In this document: positions 26,089-36,927 of the stretch, in pieces
Position numbering within the stretch: position 1 is the first letter of the stretch
How the letters are laid out: each line of letters begins with the position of its first letter
Assembly (NCBI GenBank): GCA_015146655.1
Contig: VKHL01000002.1
Span: 310,001 to 374,000 of the forward strand
DNA: 64,000 nt
Direction: 5' to 3'
Source: Ochromonas danica
Lineage: Eukaryota > Sar > Chrysophyceae > Chromulinales > Chromulinaceae
Program-made: the position numbers and the translations under genes
The notes under the pieces: model-generated
Database searches by the model: none
Told to the model about the DNA's origin: nothing
Seen by the model: the letters and a program-made list of their open reading frames with translations, nothing else

Positions 26089-26563
26089 TGGTCGACCCAT
26101 CAACCATCTGAGGTCTTTGTGGTTGAATGGTGAAGGAGTCCTCGAAAAACGAGAGGAAATGCGCGATAAAAAGCGACGGGAACGAGAGGCGAAAGTGAGC
26201 CGCGAGCTTGAGAAAGCTCGAAAAGCTGCCACCCAAGGAGAAAAGCAGCGCATTATGGAACTTATGGAGAGTGGCGCTCTCTCTGGCAAGAAAGGAAACC
26301 CTTCCTACCTCCAAGTTGGCAATCCGTTTTTCTGCACGAATCCCATCTGTAGTCAACAGCGACGAGTTCCTCGCGACAATGCGTTGTGGGTAGACGATGG
26401 ATGGTCCGCTTGTTTGGCATGTTATAATCAGTACGCTCATTGGTACTGCCAGAAGAAAGGTTGCAAGTCAAAGTTGATGCAGCACATGAGTGCTTGCATT
26501 ATCCATTTAGGCTTTGACTATTCTCCACATGTGGAGAATGTGGAGAGCATTGTAGACCACTAA
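26069..26563 (+). pseudogene. Transposase-like C-terminal tail: basic coiled coil plus Cys/His Zn-binding module
   Basis: This frame is shifted relative to the preceding segment, and I found no GT-AG intron that joins them in phase. It begins with a charged helical region (KREEMRDKKRREREAKVSRELEKARKAA, shown here in part: REEMRDKKRREREAK) and ends in a Cys/His cluster: C-x4-C, then W-V-D-D-G-W-x-x-C-x-x-C, then H-W-Y-C-x4-C and C-x2-H. Basic helical tails followed by a W-x-x-C-x-x-C/W-[YH]-C module occur at the C-termini of some pogo-type transposases. The simplest reading is that a deletion removed the catalytic core and brought this tail next to the N-terminal part. Confidence 0.5.
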
Positions 26564-26892
26564 AAAGTCACAATTTGCGATGGCGATGATGCAAGTAATC
26601 ACCTAGCAAATAAAAATTTCATCATAAGAAGACGATTTCATGGATAAGAAGGCAAAGAATCCTCACCATTCTCTCTCTGATAGGTGGAGCGGGACCAACC
26701 ACAAGACGTTGTTTGCCTGGAATGGCTTTGATACTCATCCGATTTGCATGAATTTATAATAATAATAGTAGTATTTAGAAAGGAAAAGCATAGAATGATC
26801 ATATTGCTGCTTGGAGTGGAGATTGGATGCTCCATGTCAAAGATATCGCCATTAAAGAAAAGAGGATCAAGAATGGACGTCTGTGGTAGTTT

Positions 26893-26938
26893 ATCAACGA
26901 CAAGTCAACGACCACAGTGTAGAAACGCTGTCGTTGAT
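26893..26938. repeat. Short inverted repeat (hairpin) inside the right end of the element
   Basis: ATCAACGACA at 26893-26902 is the exact reverse complement of TGTCGTTGAT at 26929-26938, leaving a 26-base loop that carries the subterminal CAACGACCACAGTG. The motif CAACGAC thus recurs three times within 50 bases of the right terminus, as expected for transposase-binding subterminal sites. Confidence 0.6.
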
Positions 26939-26965
26939 TTTGCCGCGGTCGTGCATTTTGGCACA

Positions 26966-28153
26966 CGCTAGTTTTGCTCTTTTTTGCTCCATGTTTATGT
27001 TTTAGTTCCTCATTCAACACCATGAGACGTTAGTTAGAAGCTCTTTTGTTCTCCTCAGTAAGAACAAATTGCGGTATTTCAAGAGCAAGTAGCATGTTTG
27101 GCGGTCATGCTTTTGACGCAATGAGCAGCAGTTGAGCATGTACTGCTTGGAGAATACACGACCAAGTGAGTATTCAGAAGTTCCTGCACAGCTGGGAGAA
27201 AATGGCGATAGAGTCTCAGCATGCTGTTTTCAATAGAAAGGCATTGTACTACACCCCAAAAGTACCTAACTTTTCAACCTTAATTTTGAAGCCTAGGTCT
27301 CGGTCTCATAAGTAGGAATTGTACGCATACACGAAGAGAATTCTCCACCCCTCAGGATGCTAATTCAGGATGGACAGTGCTACCACTAGATTTGAATAAG
27401 CAACCTCACAGTTGATTTTAAAACTGTTTTACTCCTTTCGAAATCGAGTCGGCAATCACGAACATGTTTTTCTGTCTTCTTTCTTTTCTTTTCGGTCTCG
27501 ATTCTATGGAATGGAAATAAGTAGTAGGCACTGGCACAAAAGCTTCGAATGCCATCCTTTTTTGTTTCCTCGGTAGTTTGCCACAAAGTAAAGATGTACT
27601 GTGACGTCCGCCGAGGCGAGACGAGAACGGATTAAAAAAAGAAAAGCCATCGCTCGTCCAGATTAAACGCCTGGACGAAGCGCCACATTTTCTCGTAGGT
27701 GGTCACAGCAGTCACCAGAACAGCTTTAGCAGTCATGGAACCCAAGTCTTTGCTTCTCCAGGAAAAAAACCTAAAGGTCCAGCTCTCTACAATATAATGA
27801 CATTCAATGTACTTCTTCTTGGAGCATTATTGGACCTCTATTTGTAGAGCTTCTTGAGATAGATCTTGGTCTTCCATCTGCTCAGACTATACAATCTCCT
27901 TAACTTCCGAGGACCAAAGCTGAGGATTGGGTCGCTTCGCTGATGCTTTTTTGCTCCATTCTACTTGACTCTCATTCGCTTCAATTTCCGATTTGAAGGT
28001 GTGGTGAAGGGCTAGACACATTTCATTCATTATTCATTATTCATTTTCATTTTCATTTTCATTTTCATTTTTTGCCATGTGGGGGGATTGTTTTGATAAG
28101 TTAACGCGCCACGACCACCACCAGCAGAGTGGTATCGCAAAGAACATTAAAAT
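26966..28153. other. Intergenic region with a CATTTT tandem repeat near the ZNRD2-like gene
   Basis: About 1.19 kb between the element and the next gene. The short open frames here are unconvincing. A degenerate CATT/CATTTT tandem array runs from about 28023 to 28072, some 80 bp before the ATG at 28154. No tRNA-like or other RNA structure was recognised. Confidence 0.5.
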
Positions 28154-29395
28154 ATGAGTGACACAGATCAAAGAAAGGAAAAAGAAGGCATCCAAAGAGC
28201 CAGTGTCCTGCTGTTATCTGGATGGAAGATGTTGGCTATTTGCTGTCCGCTTTGCCACATGGCGTTGTTCAGCAAGGATGGCGAAATGCGATGTGCAAAA
28301 TGTGAGTTACCAGTGAAAATGGAAACAGGAAGCTGCGGTTCACATGCTTTTCCTGACGTTGAAACAATTGATGAACATAGCGAGAGCGCTGTTGTAGAAA
28401 GTGCACCTTTATTGACTTATGATGAAATGAAAAGAGAGTATGCAGAGAAGCGTAAACGGTCTGATACGGCCAGTGCTAAGCTTGGACAAAAGTTGTTGGA
28501 GGGTTGGACAATGATGGCTGAATATTGCCCAGGTGTAGAATGTGCGTATTCACCTCTTGTTAGCCGTGATGGAGGTTTGCTGGTCATATGTCCAGTTTGT
28601 GAAGTTGGATTTGTTCAAAGCGATGGTGGCTATGTACAGCAAATGTCCACGAGGGTTGAAGAAAAGGAAGAATTTTTGATAGAAAAACGTAAGATCTCTT
28701 TGTTCAAACTTCTTTTCTAGTTAAAGGGCAGGCTAATTGAAGCCACGGTTGCTATTTTACAGATGCTGTCCAAAAGCAGGATCCTAGCGAGAAAGTTGCA
28801 AAATATTTGCTAAAGGGGTGGAAGATGCTTGCAGAAAGTTGTTCATGTGGTAACAATGCACCGCTACTGCGTGATCATGACAACAAGGTTAGTTAGTGAT
28901 AAGTTGTTCCTTCTGATTACACTAACAGGCTGTTAGGATTACTGTATCGACTGTGGTTATGGCGCGCGATTATCTTCCAGTACCACCCAGCGGACAAAAG
29001 TGGAAAACATACTTGTGGAAAATACAGAAGACGACGTTGATGATAATGACCTATCTGTTGCTTTGGACAGAATATCTTCCGCTGCATTCGATGTTATGCG
29101 AAGGTCACAGTCCGAAGATGTCAACATTGGCAAAAATGAGAGTTCTAAGACGAAAGAAGGGGATTCGACTGTAAATGTCATATCTTTGTTAGATCAGGTA
29201 AGAAAGGCTGCATGTTCTTGAGCGTGGTGCGTACTCTAAGTTACTTTTCTTCTTCAGAGAATGGTTAAAGCTGCTCATGCAATCAAATCGGAAGATGATA
29301 TCGAAGCAGCCAAGAATCAAGCAGAACTAATTGTTAAATTGGCTGAGGCATTGTTGGCAGTGGAGACTCTTCGTGAAAAGCGACAGCGAATGTAA
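28154..29395 (+). CDS. ZNRD2: ZNRD2/SSSCA1-like protein with three zinc-ribbon repeats
   Basis: Four exons, 28154-28688, 28763-28887, 28937-29197 and 29258-29395, join in phase to give 352 residues. Three copies of the SSSCA1/p27 zinc-ribbon unit are visible: LLSGWKMLAICCPLCHMALF...C-A-K-C, LLEGWTMMAEYCPGVEC...C-P-V-C, and LLKGWKMLAESCSCG...Y-C-I-D-C-G. Each has the hallmark L-L-x-G-W-x-M-[LM]-A opening and C-x-x-C pairs. The C-terminal ~100 residues are acidic then helical. Animal ZNRD2 is usually shorter, about 200 residues with one ribbon, and is linked to mitosis and centromere antigens. The exact role here is unknown. Intron 2 is the shortest seen, 49 nt. Confidence 0.85.
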
Positions 29396-29554
29396 AGACG
29401 AAGGAGTGATTTTAATTTCATGCAGCTTCCCACCTTTCGCAAAACTAAATTTTACTGTACAGAATTTTCTCAAAAGAATTTTACCACTTTGTCAAGGTTG
29501 AAAAACTCGCTCTTGTGCATGAATGATTGATTGGGTGACTAGAGGAGCTTCAAA

Positions 29555-30010
29555 TTAGCAACAACAAGTCTTGCCGGACTTGATCCACTCCGTCCTAGAA
29601 CCTTTCACAGTGTCCGGGGGGTTAGTCTCCGATGAAGTCGCTGTTGATGGAACTGAAAGAGGAGTTTGAATAGATAAACTGGCTTGAATACCGTCTTCAC
29701 GAACTTTGTTCAAGACCGAGACCCAATGCTGTGCTTCTTGGCCAGAAGGTGCTCGCAGTATGTATATCCTCGAGTTAAGCTCGATGCTAAACAAGCCCTC
29801 CTGATGCTCCGAATCTTGCTCAGGCGGAACACGCTTAATTTCTCCAACTTGAGGCAAACTGAGTGCTGCAAGCAGCTTCTCCATCTTGCGCGACTTGTAG
29901 TAGGTTAGATAGACACCGTTCGTCTCAAACCATCGCTTCTGCCACCGTCCATCCCGAGTGCGCTTGTATAAATATCCACTAATCAGCGTCTCTTCATTTG
30001 ACTGAATCAT
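29555..30010 (-). CDS. PH-domain protein with C-terminal triple cysteine
   Basis: A single exon of 151 residues. Residues about 9-104 are a pleckstrin homology domain: ISGYLYKRTRDGRWQKRWFE, then G-V-Y-L-T-Y-Y-K-S, an F-S-I-E-L strand and the closing helix with invariant W (EAQHWVSVLNKV). The basic residues in the first loop (K-R-x-R-x-x-R-W-x-K-R) suit phosphoinositide binding. The tail is Ser/Thr/Pro-rich and ends KTCCC, a plausible lipidation site (palmitoylation or geranylgeranylation), so membrane attachment may be double. It is convergent with the ZNRD2-like gene and divergent, by 212 bp, from the dynein intermediate chain gene. Orthology is not assignable from a PH domain alone. Confidence 0.85.
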   Translation of the reverse strand: MIQSNEETLISGYLYKRTRDGRWQKRWFETNGVYLTYYKSRKMEKLLAALSLPQVGEIKRVPPEQDSEHQEGLFSIELNSRIYILRAPSGQEAQHWVSVLNKVREDGIQASLSIQTPLSVPSTATSSETNPPDTVKGSRTEWIKSGKTCCC

Positions 30011-30222
30011 TTTCAGGAAGGAAGATCACAAGTCTTCCTGCAATAATTGGGGAAGGAAAAAAGATCACCCAGCAGAGCCCAGATCTAGAGATGGAGAACC
30101 AGTTCTTGAATAAGAAACGCGTTTGTTTGATCTGATTGGGATCTGCTGTCAAGGAGACTCAAATTGACTCGGCAAAACAACAAAATTGGTTCTTTCCAGC
30201 CTGTTAAATAGAATAGGAAGGA

Positions 30223-32472
30223 ATGGATGCTGAAGCGCTACGAAAGAAGAGAATGGAGGAGATTGAGGCCAAAAGAAAGCGCTTGGAGGAAATGCGCAAA
30301 GTGCGCCTCACCACCTCCGAGACCTCTGACCTCAAACCCTCCGAAGAGAAACCTCCAGTCAAAGAGTTTTCCACATCACATGACAATAAGCAAAACAGCG
30401 ATATTAACGCCTTCATATCTTCGGTTCTTTCCTCTAAGCCTCTGATCTCGCCATCCGGCCCTCCATCCACCGAGGAAAAGAACCCAAAAGAAGATAAAAC
30501 TGTATCTTTCGCTGTTGTAAAGAGCCTCAGCTATGTAGATATTCCTCCAATAGAAGTCGTACGATATGACAAGAGCTGTCAGACAGAGAGCGAGGACCAT
30601 GACTTCCTTGGCCAGAATGACCAAGAAAGCTCCTCCGCCACTCTTTTGATCAATGCGGAGAAACGCTCAGCGCGTCGATTAGGTACTACTGCGCTGAAGA
30701 CGGTAGCATCTTGGCATTCTGATGCGTTCGCGGGCACCAACATGACTGCTAGCGAGGGAGCATTTCATCCTCCTTCCGCCACCAAAGAGGCAAGAGTGAA
30801 AGGATTGAGTGAGGAAGAGAAAGCAGCTGTCCTTTCTGAAGATAACTTCCATGCATTTCTTTCGACTAAATCGCTTTACATGGAGCGCGCACTCGAGCTG
30901 AACAGTCAGCATGATATTCTCCGCAACTATGCCTTTGATACGCAGGGTCATGATCAACGCAATGGCGGTAGCACCACCTTCGAGTTTTCTATGCGATATG
31001 AAGATGATAATGTGAAAGGGAGGCCAGTTATGGATATCAATCAAAGCAGTCTCCACAGTGACTTATTCTTGGTAGCCTACGGAAGTCGACAGGTTGCCAA
31101 CACTCCCAGTGGGAGAGGAAGTGTGAGTGCTGCTACAGCTACTCTTAGTCAATCGCCAGATGATAACAACCCAGGTATTGTCTACGTGTGGAGCTCTACG
31201 TTACATAAGCGCCCAGAGTTTCGATTCTATGCGATGAGTCCAGTATTGACAGCAATCTTCCATATCGCAGAATCACATCTAGTTCTTGGCGGTTGCTACA
31301 ATGGTCAAGTAATCCTCTGGGATATGCGCAGCAATAAAACTCTTCCTATCTACAGATCTAGTCTGACAGGAAAGGGGCATAAATATCCTATTTATGCGAT
31401 GTCGATGCTTTCATCAGCGACGAACAGTGAATTATTGACTCTAAGCATCGACGGTTTGCTTTGTCATTGGGATGTGAATCAGCTCAATGAACCATTAATG
31501 ACAACTAATGTTTTGCAAAATTTGCTTTCTCCTAATCCATCGCAGTTAATGAATTTACTTGCTTCCCCTCAATCAGCAGAGCTCCTGGCAGGACCACATG
31601 GTTTGCCTCTCAATTCTTGTTGTATGGCAGTAAATAGTGGAGATGATCACACTCGTCAATCACACAAGCATATTGCAAATTTGTTGGTGGGATGTGGGTC
31701 AGGACACATTGTATCTGTTGATTTATCGGCAAATCTTGCCCTGAACAACAGCAAACAGATTGAAGCTCATTTTGGCCTTGTCAGTTGCCTTCATTGCCAC
31801 CCCAGTTCTTCTACAAAGTATCGCTTCTTGATGTTGAGCTGCTCTTTGGATTGGAGTGTCAAGCTTTGGCATCTTCAGCGCCTAAGCAAGCCCTTGTTAG
31901 AATTCGGGAACATCTACTGTGACTATATCGCTGCCGTTCAATGGTGTCCCACTCACCCTGGTGTATTTGCAGCTATTACAAGTGGTGGGAAACTAACTAT
32001 TTGGAATATTGCGCGCAGTGTCACGGAAGCGATTGATGCTGTAAGCATCTTAGGCAAAGATTCTTCTGAAGAGAGTGGTACGGTGCAATCGTCAGTTGCT
32101 GCGGGATTGGGTGTCTCAACCTCTACTTCTCTTTCCACTGCAAAGAGTATTTCAAACATGTCTTTGATGACAGGAGGAAAAGTTAATGGAGGTGTGTTAC
32201 ACAGAACGCACTCTGCTGTACCGGCTGGGGCTAATAATGCGTTGGCCAGCGCTACTGCATTTGGAGCCAGTGGTGCTAATGTGGCGCTGTGCAAGCTGAG
32301 CTGGTCTATAGATGGTCAAACTATTTATGTGGGTGACTCTTTGGGTAATTTACATTGTGTGCGTGTGCACGGCAATGCTACAGTCGTCACTCCACAAGAT
32401 GAGCATAAATTGGAAATGGTGTTAATGGCGGCTTTGGAGAATACTGCGATGCAGCAACGAAATTTGGTGTAA
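30223..32472 (+). CDS. DYNC1I: Cytoplasmic dynein 1 intermediate chain (WD40)
   Basis: A single exon of 749 residues. The N-terminus is the Arg/Lys/Glu helix typical of dynein intermediate chains (LRKKRMEEIEAKRKRLEEM), which contacts dynactin p150. A short light-chain-binding-like motif, KSCQTE, follows near residue 115. SEEEKAAVLSEDNFHAFL matches the segment just before the beta-propeller in family members. WD repeats follow: G-I-V-Y-V-W, LVLGGCYNGQVILWDMRSNK, L-L-C-H-W-D, a V-K-L-W-H unit and L-T-I-W-N. The chain scaffolds light chains and binds the heavy chain of the minus-end microtubule motor. Length is near that of animal orthologues (about 640) with an extra Ser/Gly/Ala-rich insert before the last WD unit (around residues 630-680). 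Confidence 0.93.
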   Translation: MDAEALRKKRMEEIEAKRKRLEEMRKVRLTTSETSDLKPSEEKPPVKEFSTSHDNKQNSDINAFISSVLSSKPLISPSGPPSTEEKNPKEDKTVSFAVVKSLSYVDIPPIEVVRYDKSCQTESEDHDFLGQNDQESSSATLLINAEKRSARRLGTTALKTVASWHSDAFAGTNMTASEGAFHPPSATKEARVKGLSEEEKAAVLSEDNFHAFLSTKSLYMERALELNSQHDILRNYAFDTQGHDQRNGGSTTFEFSMRYEDDNVKGRPVMDINQSSLHSDLFLVAYGSRQVANTPSGRGSVSAATATLSQSPDDNNPGIVYVWSSTLHKRPEFRFYAMSPVLTAIFHIAESHLVLGGCYNGQVILWDMRSNKTLPIYRSSLTGKGHKYPIYAMSMLSSATNSELLTLSIDGLLCHWDVNQLNEPLMTTNVLQNLLSPNPSQLMNLLASPQSAELLAGPHGLPLNSCCMAVNSGDDHTRQSHKHIANLLVGCGSGHIVSVDLSANLALNNSKQIEAHFGLVSCLHCHPSSSTKYRFLMLSCSLDWSVKLWHLQRLSKPLLEFGNIYCDYIAAVQWCPTHPGVFAAITSGGKLTIWNIARSVTEAIDAVSILGKDSSEESGTVQSSVAAGLGVSTSTSLSTAKSISNMSLMTGGKVNGGVLHRTHSAVPAGANNALASATAFGASGANVALCKLSWSIDGQTIYVGDSLGNLHCVRVHGNATVVTPQDEHKLEMVLMAALENTAMQQRNLV

Positions 32473-32856
32473 GAATATTAAATATAGCCAACACCAACAA
32501 TAAAACCTTCTTTAGATACAACCTTTAAATGTACTTGCTATAATTATGCTCTAATGCTAAAATATCATATTCAATTTGATTGAGTTTCCAAATACTGCTG
32601 TGAGCATGATCAGAAAACGCTAAAATAGCCTTTGGATGAGGTGCTATACTCAAGAAGCTCCTATTGAGAACATAGCCGGGATAGACGGAGTCTAACTATA
32701 GATCTAAAGTTCTAGAGTTTTGGAGTTCTAGAGGTCGGAGTGGTGGAGCGCAGTCTACGGTTTCACTATTGGGCCTAGACTTCTTGCTGATTAATTTCGA
32801 AAGCCGAAGAAAATAAACTTAGAGTTTAGCTTGAGAGATTCGTTTATTTCGCTCCG
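32473..32856. other. Intergenic region
   Basis: 384 bp between the dynein gene and the next gene on the same strand. A short imperfect repeat, TTCTAGAG, occurs twice near 32710-32731. No gene or RNA structure was recognised; it should hold the downstream gene's promoter. Confidence 0.5.
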
Positions 32857-33670
32857 ATGGCGCATTTGTTAGCCACCCATCGATACCTGGACATGATGAC
32901 GGTGCGACCATCACTGGTGTCCATCGACTCTTCGGGAGCACCGCCTGCAAGTGCTCCGTTGTCCTCCTCCTTAAACACCCTCACATCTGCAAATGACCCC
33001 TCCGTGCGACCCTTCAGTCCTTCTGAAAGGAGGCAAAAACAACTATCCAGTGCTGAAAGGTAAAGTAGAAATGTTATTTCTGTCGTGACGAGCTAGCTGG
33101 GCGAGGTCTAACGGAGATTGTTTTGTGATTAGATTGAGCAAGAGACCTCCTCGATCTGTGCGGGGACTGAGATCTACAGCTTTGCAAACTTTAACCTATT
33201 CGTCTAATTCCAATCAAGATACCATGAAGTCTCATCTCTCGTCTTCTTCATCCATTTCCGCTGCAGGGAAAGCTACTGCAACCACATTGATGTCCACCAC
33301 TTCACGGTTGCCTTCACATGGCAGTCTTTTAGTTGAGCCTGTACTTTTACCTTCATTACATCATGTTCATGTTGAAAGTCCTCAAGATCTGGAAGAGAGC
33401 TGCCTCTTTTATCCCAACGGACATAAAAACCGCAACATTCGCCGTGAGATCGAGAGCACGGTGGTCAAACATCATCTCTTAGAAAACCGCAAAATGCAAA
33501 ATAAGCATCAAAAGTCTCGATATCGCGTTGAGCGGATCGATCCATATGCTAATGCGAAAGGTCCTCCGTTATTTTATTCTAAAGCTCCCGATCCTGAAAT
33601 GCATGAGATCTATTCAAACATTCGATCGTTGGAAAAGAAGATTGAAAGCACTGTGCAAGTTAGAGTGTAG
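32857..33670 (+). CDS. Unrecognised 246-residue protein, Ser-rich with a basic C-terminal half
   Basis: Two exons, 32857-33059 and 33133-33670, join in phase through a 73-nt GT-AG intron. The first ~110 residues are Ser/Pro-rich and likely disordered. The C-terminal part is richer in charged and aromatic residues (NIRREIESTVVKHHLLENRK, then a RYRVERIDPYANAKGPPLFY segment) and ends in a short predicted helix. No catalytic motif, signal peptide or membrane segment is visible. The well-defined splice junction, and the better-ordered C-terminal part, support a real gene. It converges with the EF-hand gene, 80 bp away. I do not recognise a family. Confidence 0.65.
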
Positions 33671-33750
33671 AATAAGTATAGAAGGTGCTTATTGCATTGT
33701 ACCGAATCATAACTATAAATTAAAACCAAAATGCTACCAAAATTATTGTT

Positions 33751-36750
33751 CTATAAATAACTAGCAAGAGATTTTGGATGCCGACCTTTACTGCCCAATA
33801 ATGCCTCTCGCAAGCTTAACACTTGACTTTCTGATACCGACTTGTTGTGATCGCTCAAGGTTTGCTTTTGTGGACTTTGAAGACCACCAGGACTCGCAAA
33901 GTGTTGGGGTTTTCGTGCACTGCGTAGACTATTACCACAATCAGCATCCGTGCCAAAAGGCTTTGGGCGAAAATAGAATTCTTCGAGGGCTTTTGAACAA
34001 AGCTTCCTCCCATACACATCGCTATCATTGGACTTGGAAATATCCGCATTGAACAAAACAGGTCTACCCGCTGGAGGCACCTCGTCTTGAAAGGGCAAAA
34101 AAACGTCAGAGGTAGTGAAAGAAACGGGTTGGTTCACTGATTTCGGATCACTGCGCCACACCATCAATTGCTTCGTAGCCGAGCTGACATTTTTTCGAGG
34201 AGAAGCTGCAATTTTGCCAATACCCGCAGCTCTCATCTCCTCCACCACCGCTTCTTTGGGAGCTGCACAATCCATCCACAAGAGATTAAAAAATGAAATG
34301 CTGAGGTGACGGAGTTGAGGTGACTTACAATTATGGTTATCTTGTCTCTTCTTCCATAAGATGACATCAGTGTGATTTTCACGAGATAATGCTCCGGAAA
34401 AGATCTAGTCATAAGCAAAAGAAACAGATATAAATGTTGAAGGAGACGCTAACTTAGAGTTCAACTTCACATACCTTTCTTCCCTCTTGTTGTTGCTTCT
34501 CTTCAGACTCGAGCACCCCATCTTCTGTTTGCCGCCATGAGATGCAGTCTCCGTGGTTTTGAAGGGCGCGAGGAGCAACCGACTGGATATCTGATATTTC
34601 ACCCACGAAGTTAATAATCCGCAATAAGTCAAGAAACAATAATCCGTAATACGGCAACAAGTCTGTATACCTTCCGAGGACACACCAGATCCAAGTTTCA
34701 TCGCTGCTGGACCTCTGCGAACCGTGAGCATAGGAGGAGCAGGCTGCTTGCCCGGAGTAAGATGGAAACATTTTCTCATGGCGACGATAAAAGGGTCATC
34801 ACTTGGCAATTTGCCAACAGATATATTGGCCGAGAGCAAACGAAAGTACTTGTCAAAGACCAAAAAGTCCACATCGGTTTTGCCATTGTTCTAAATTGAA
34901 TAAAACAGTGATCAAAGCTATATATTTTAAAACAATATGAAAGCTGAAGACTTACTTCTTCTTCCCAGGAGACAGTTTCAGAGAGTATCTTGGAATGATA
35001 ATCGAAGAACTGAAGCATGTCATGTACACACTCTTTTACAGTAATAGGGGGGACACTTCCATCCAACACAACAGCTGGATGCTCTGGCCAGTCCATGCTT
35101 TCTATAATATCTTCAACAGAGAGCTGCGCTGTTCTTTTACTACGAATAACCTCTTGAAATGCTTGACGAACAATGTCTGCACGCTGGGAATTGTAGAACG
35201 CAATAGCTTCATGATCGCCGTCTTCCTTTGAAGACGTCAGTTGGTCTAGAAATGCAGTTAAACTAATTGATCCATTCCCATCTGGATCAAAACTGTGAAA
35301 TAGCAAGCGAACGTCTTCTTTGCTCAATCCCTGCAGCATGTTCGTGCAGGCACTTTGAAATTCCTGAAATGTTAACTGCCCGTCTTCATCCGCGTCCATG
35401 TTATGGAAAATCTCTGTCAATTTAATGAAAAGCGACGAGCTTTTACGATTGGCGTTGCTGTGGCGAAAGATTATTTTGCGGAAGCGTTGAATAAGCTCTG
35501 TAATAGCCGGCATATGGATCACATCCTCTAAAGCTTGCGCCTTGAACAACGCAGCGTCCATCATCTTGGTAAAATGGCGAAGATCAATGTTACCTGCAAT
35601 GACTGCTCGATTAAGCTGAGCATGAAGAGCTTCAGGTAAGTCGATGCCGATGGAGAAGAGAACGTCTTGGAAGTCGCTCATGGTCAGCTCTCCGGAGTCC
35701 AACTTACGCAAAGCAGTGAAAACCTACCAAACCTTTTTATAAGCTTTGCCGTACAAGAAAATAAAAAGCATTAAGTACCTGCTCTCTTTTGAGTTTTCTC
35801 TCAATGTTATATTTGACCTTGTCAACTCCGTCGACAACTTTCCCCAGCTTCCCAATGGCCATGTCTTGTTGAGCATGAGATAACAACGGAACTACACGTC
35901 CTTCATCCACAGTTCGTATGCTCTCTTGAAGTATATCCTTTACTGCACACGATTTGAAGATTCGCTGGTCTCTATGCGTAGCATGACCGTTGGGGCGGCT
36001 TGGATCCACAGGCTTCTTCAGTCGACGCTGGACTGCCTCATTCTGGACACTTTCGTAATGTACAGCCAATCCGGTTGCTCTTTTCCTATGCATTCCAAGG
36101 TTTTCGCCGCAATCTTCAGGTTTACGACGAAATCCTCCAGCGGCTACATCTTGAGCTGCCAGATTGCCACGATCGCTGGAGCAAATGGTCAAAGACCTTA
36201 TGAAATCACTATAAGGAACCTCATTCATTTCCATTTCCTCCAGTATTTTGACAAATGGCGCAGTATACTGAATGTCTAACTTTGCAAGTGCTTGCAGGGC
36301 GTCTTGAGAAGAGATTTCATGAAAAGAAAGGGCGGAATAGATAGCATGGACCTCTTCATTATGCTCACTGATACGCATTGATTGTTTCTCCGCATCTATT
36401 TTACTTCTATGTGCTTCGTCCGCACGCCAAGGCTTCACAGTGGAACCAGCAGATGAAGGCGGGGCGATTGTCCTGTTTGCGGCTGATGCATTGGCCATCT
36501 TTCTCTCTCGAATTAAGTTTCGTTCCAGCTCAGAAAAATCTAAATATCCATCATTGTCCAGTTTGCAGTAGATGAGCAAATCCTCGACGATAGAGCTTCC
36601 CATAGAAAACCCAAGATCTTCCAGTGTGGTACGGAAATCAGAGGAGTGAATGATATTGCGATGAGTTTTATCTTTCGTCTTCAATATTCCCAAAATCATC
36701 TCTCTTGTGCCCAACTCTGTGGAGTTCTTCGAGGCTACCATGGCTGCCAT
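33751..36750 (-). CDS. EF-hand calcium-binding protein, 887 residues
   Basis: Six exons join in phase: 36750-35779, 35723-34956, 34890-34671, 34590-34475, 34404-34329 and 34262-33751 (introns 55-80 nt). Three EF-hand loops are visible: KLDNDGYLDFSE near residue 62, which lacks the first Asp; DADEDGQLTFQE near residue 440, fully canonical; and DPDGNGSISLTA near residue 475, which lacks the final Glu. One loop should therefore bind calcium well. Flanking helices resemble paired EF-hand lobes (LFSIGIDLPEALHAQLNRAV). The C-terminal third is Ser/Lys-rich without a recognised fold. Long proteins of this type are often ciliary in flagellates (EFHB and EFCAB families), but this assignment is inference. 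Confidence 0.82.
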
Positions 36751-36927
36751 TGGTAATTATTGAGTTGGTCACAAGAGGCAATTGATTGAGGATGAAAAAA
36801 CGGGAAATCCTCAACGGCTAGACTGCCAGACTCTAGACCCAAATCTTGCGTGATGGGAAAGTTGACCAGCCTACGTAGAGTTTAAGTATTGTTTCGCGTG
36901 CTAGTTAGGGTCTTATGGTTTCTAAAC

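Larger units (their letters stand above)
25015..26965. mobile_element. DNA transposon-like element with 18-bp perfect terminal inverted repeats
   Basis: TGTGCCAAAATGCACGAC at 25015-25032 is matched perfectly in inverse orientation at 26948-26965, bounding 1,951 bp. A possible 4-bp target duplication, CGCT, sits directly outside both ends (25011-25014 and 26966-26969). A 14-bp direct repeat, CAACGACCACAGTG, lies inside each end (25039-25052 and 26906-26919). The interior encodes helix-turn-helix and Zn-binding protein segments that look like the two ends of a transposase. Family not determined. The element is too short to hold a full DDE catalytic domain between those segments, so it looks like an internally deleted, non-autonomous copy. 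Confidence 0.7.

Noticed and set aside
26638-27023. Short frames on both strands right of the element (65-75 residues)
   Set aside because: They overlap the inverted repeat and hairpin, have no domain, and contradict each other in strand.
27600-27720. Possible tRNA or structured RNA in the GC-richer patch after the element
   Set aside because: No T-loop, anticodon stem or acceptor pairing could be drawn.
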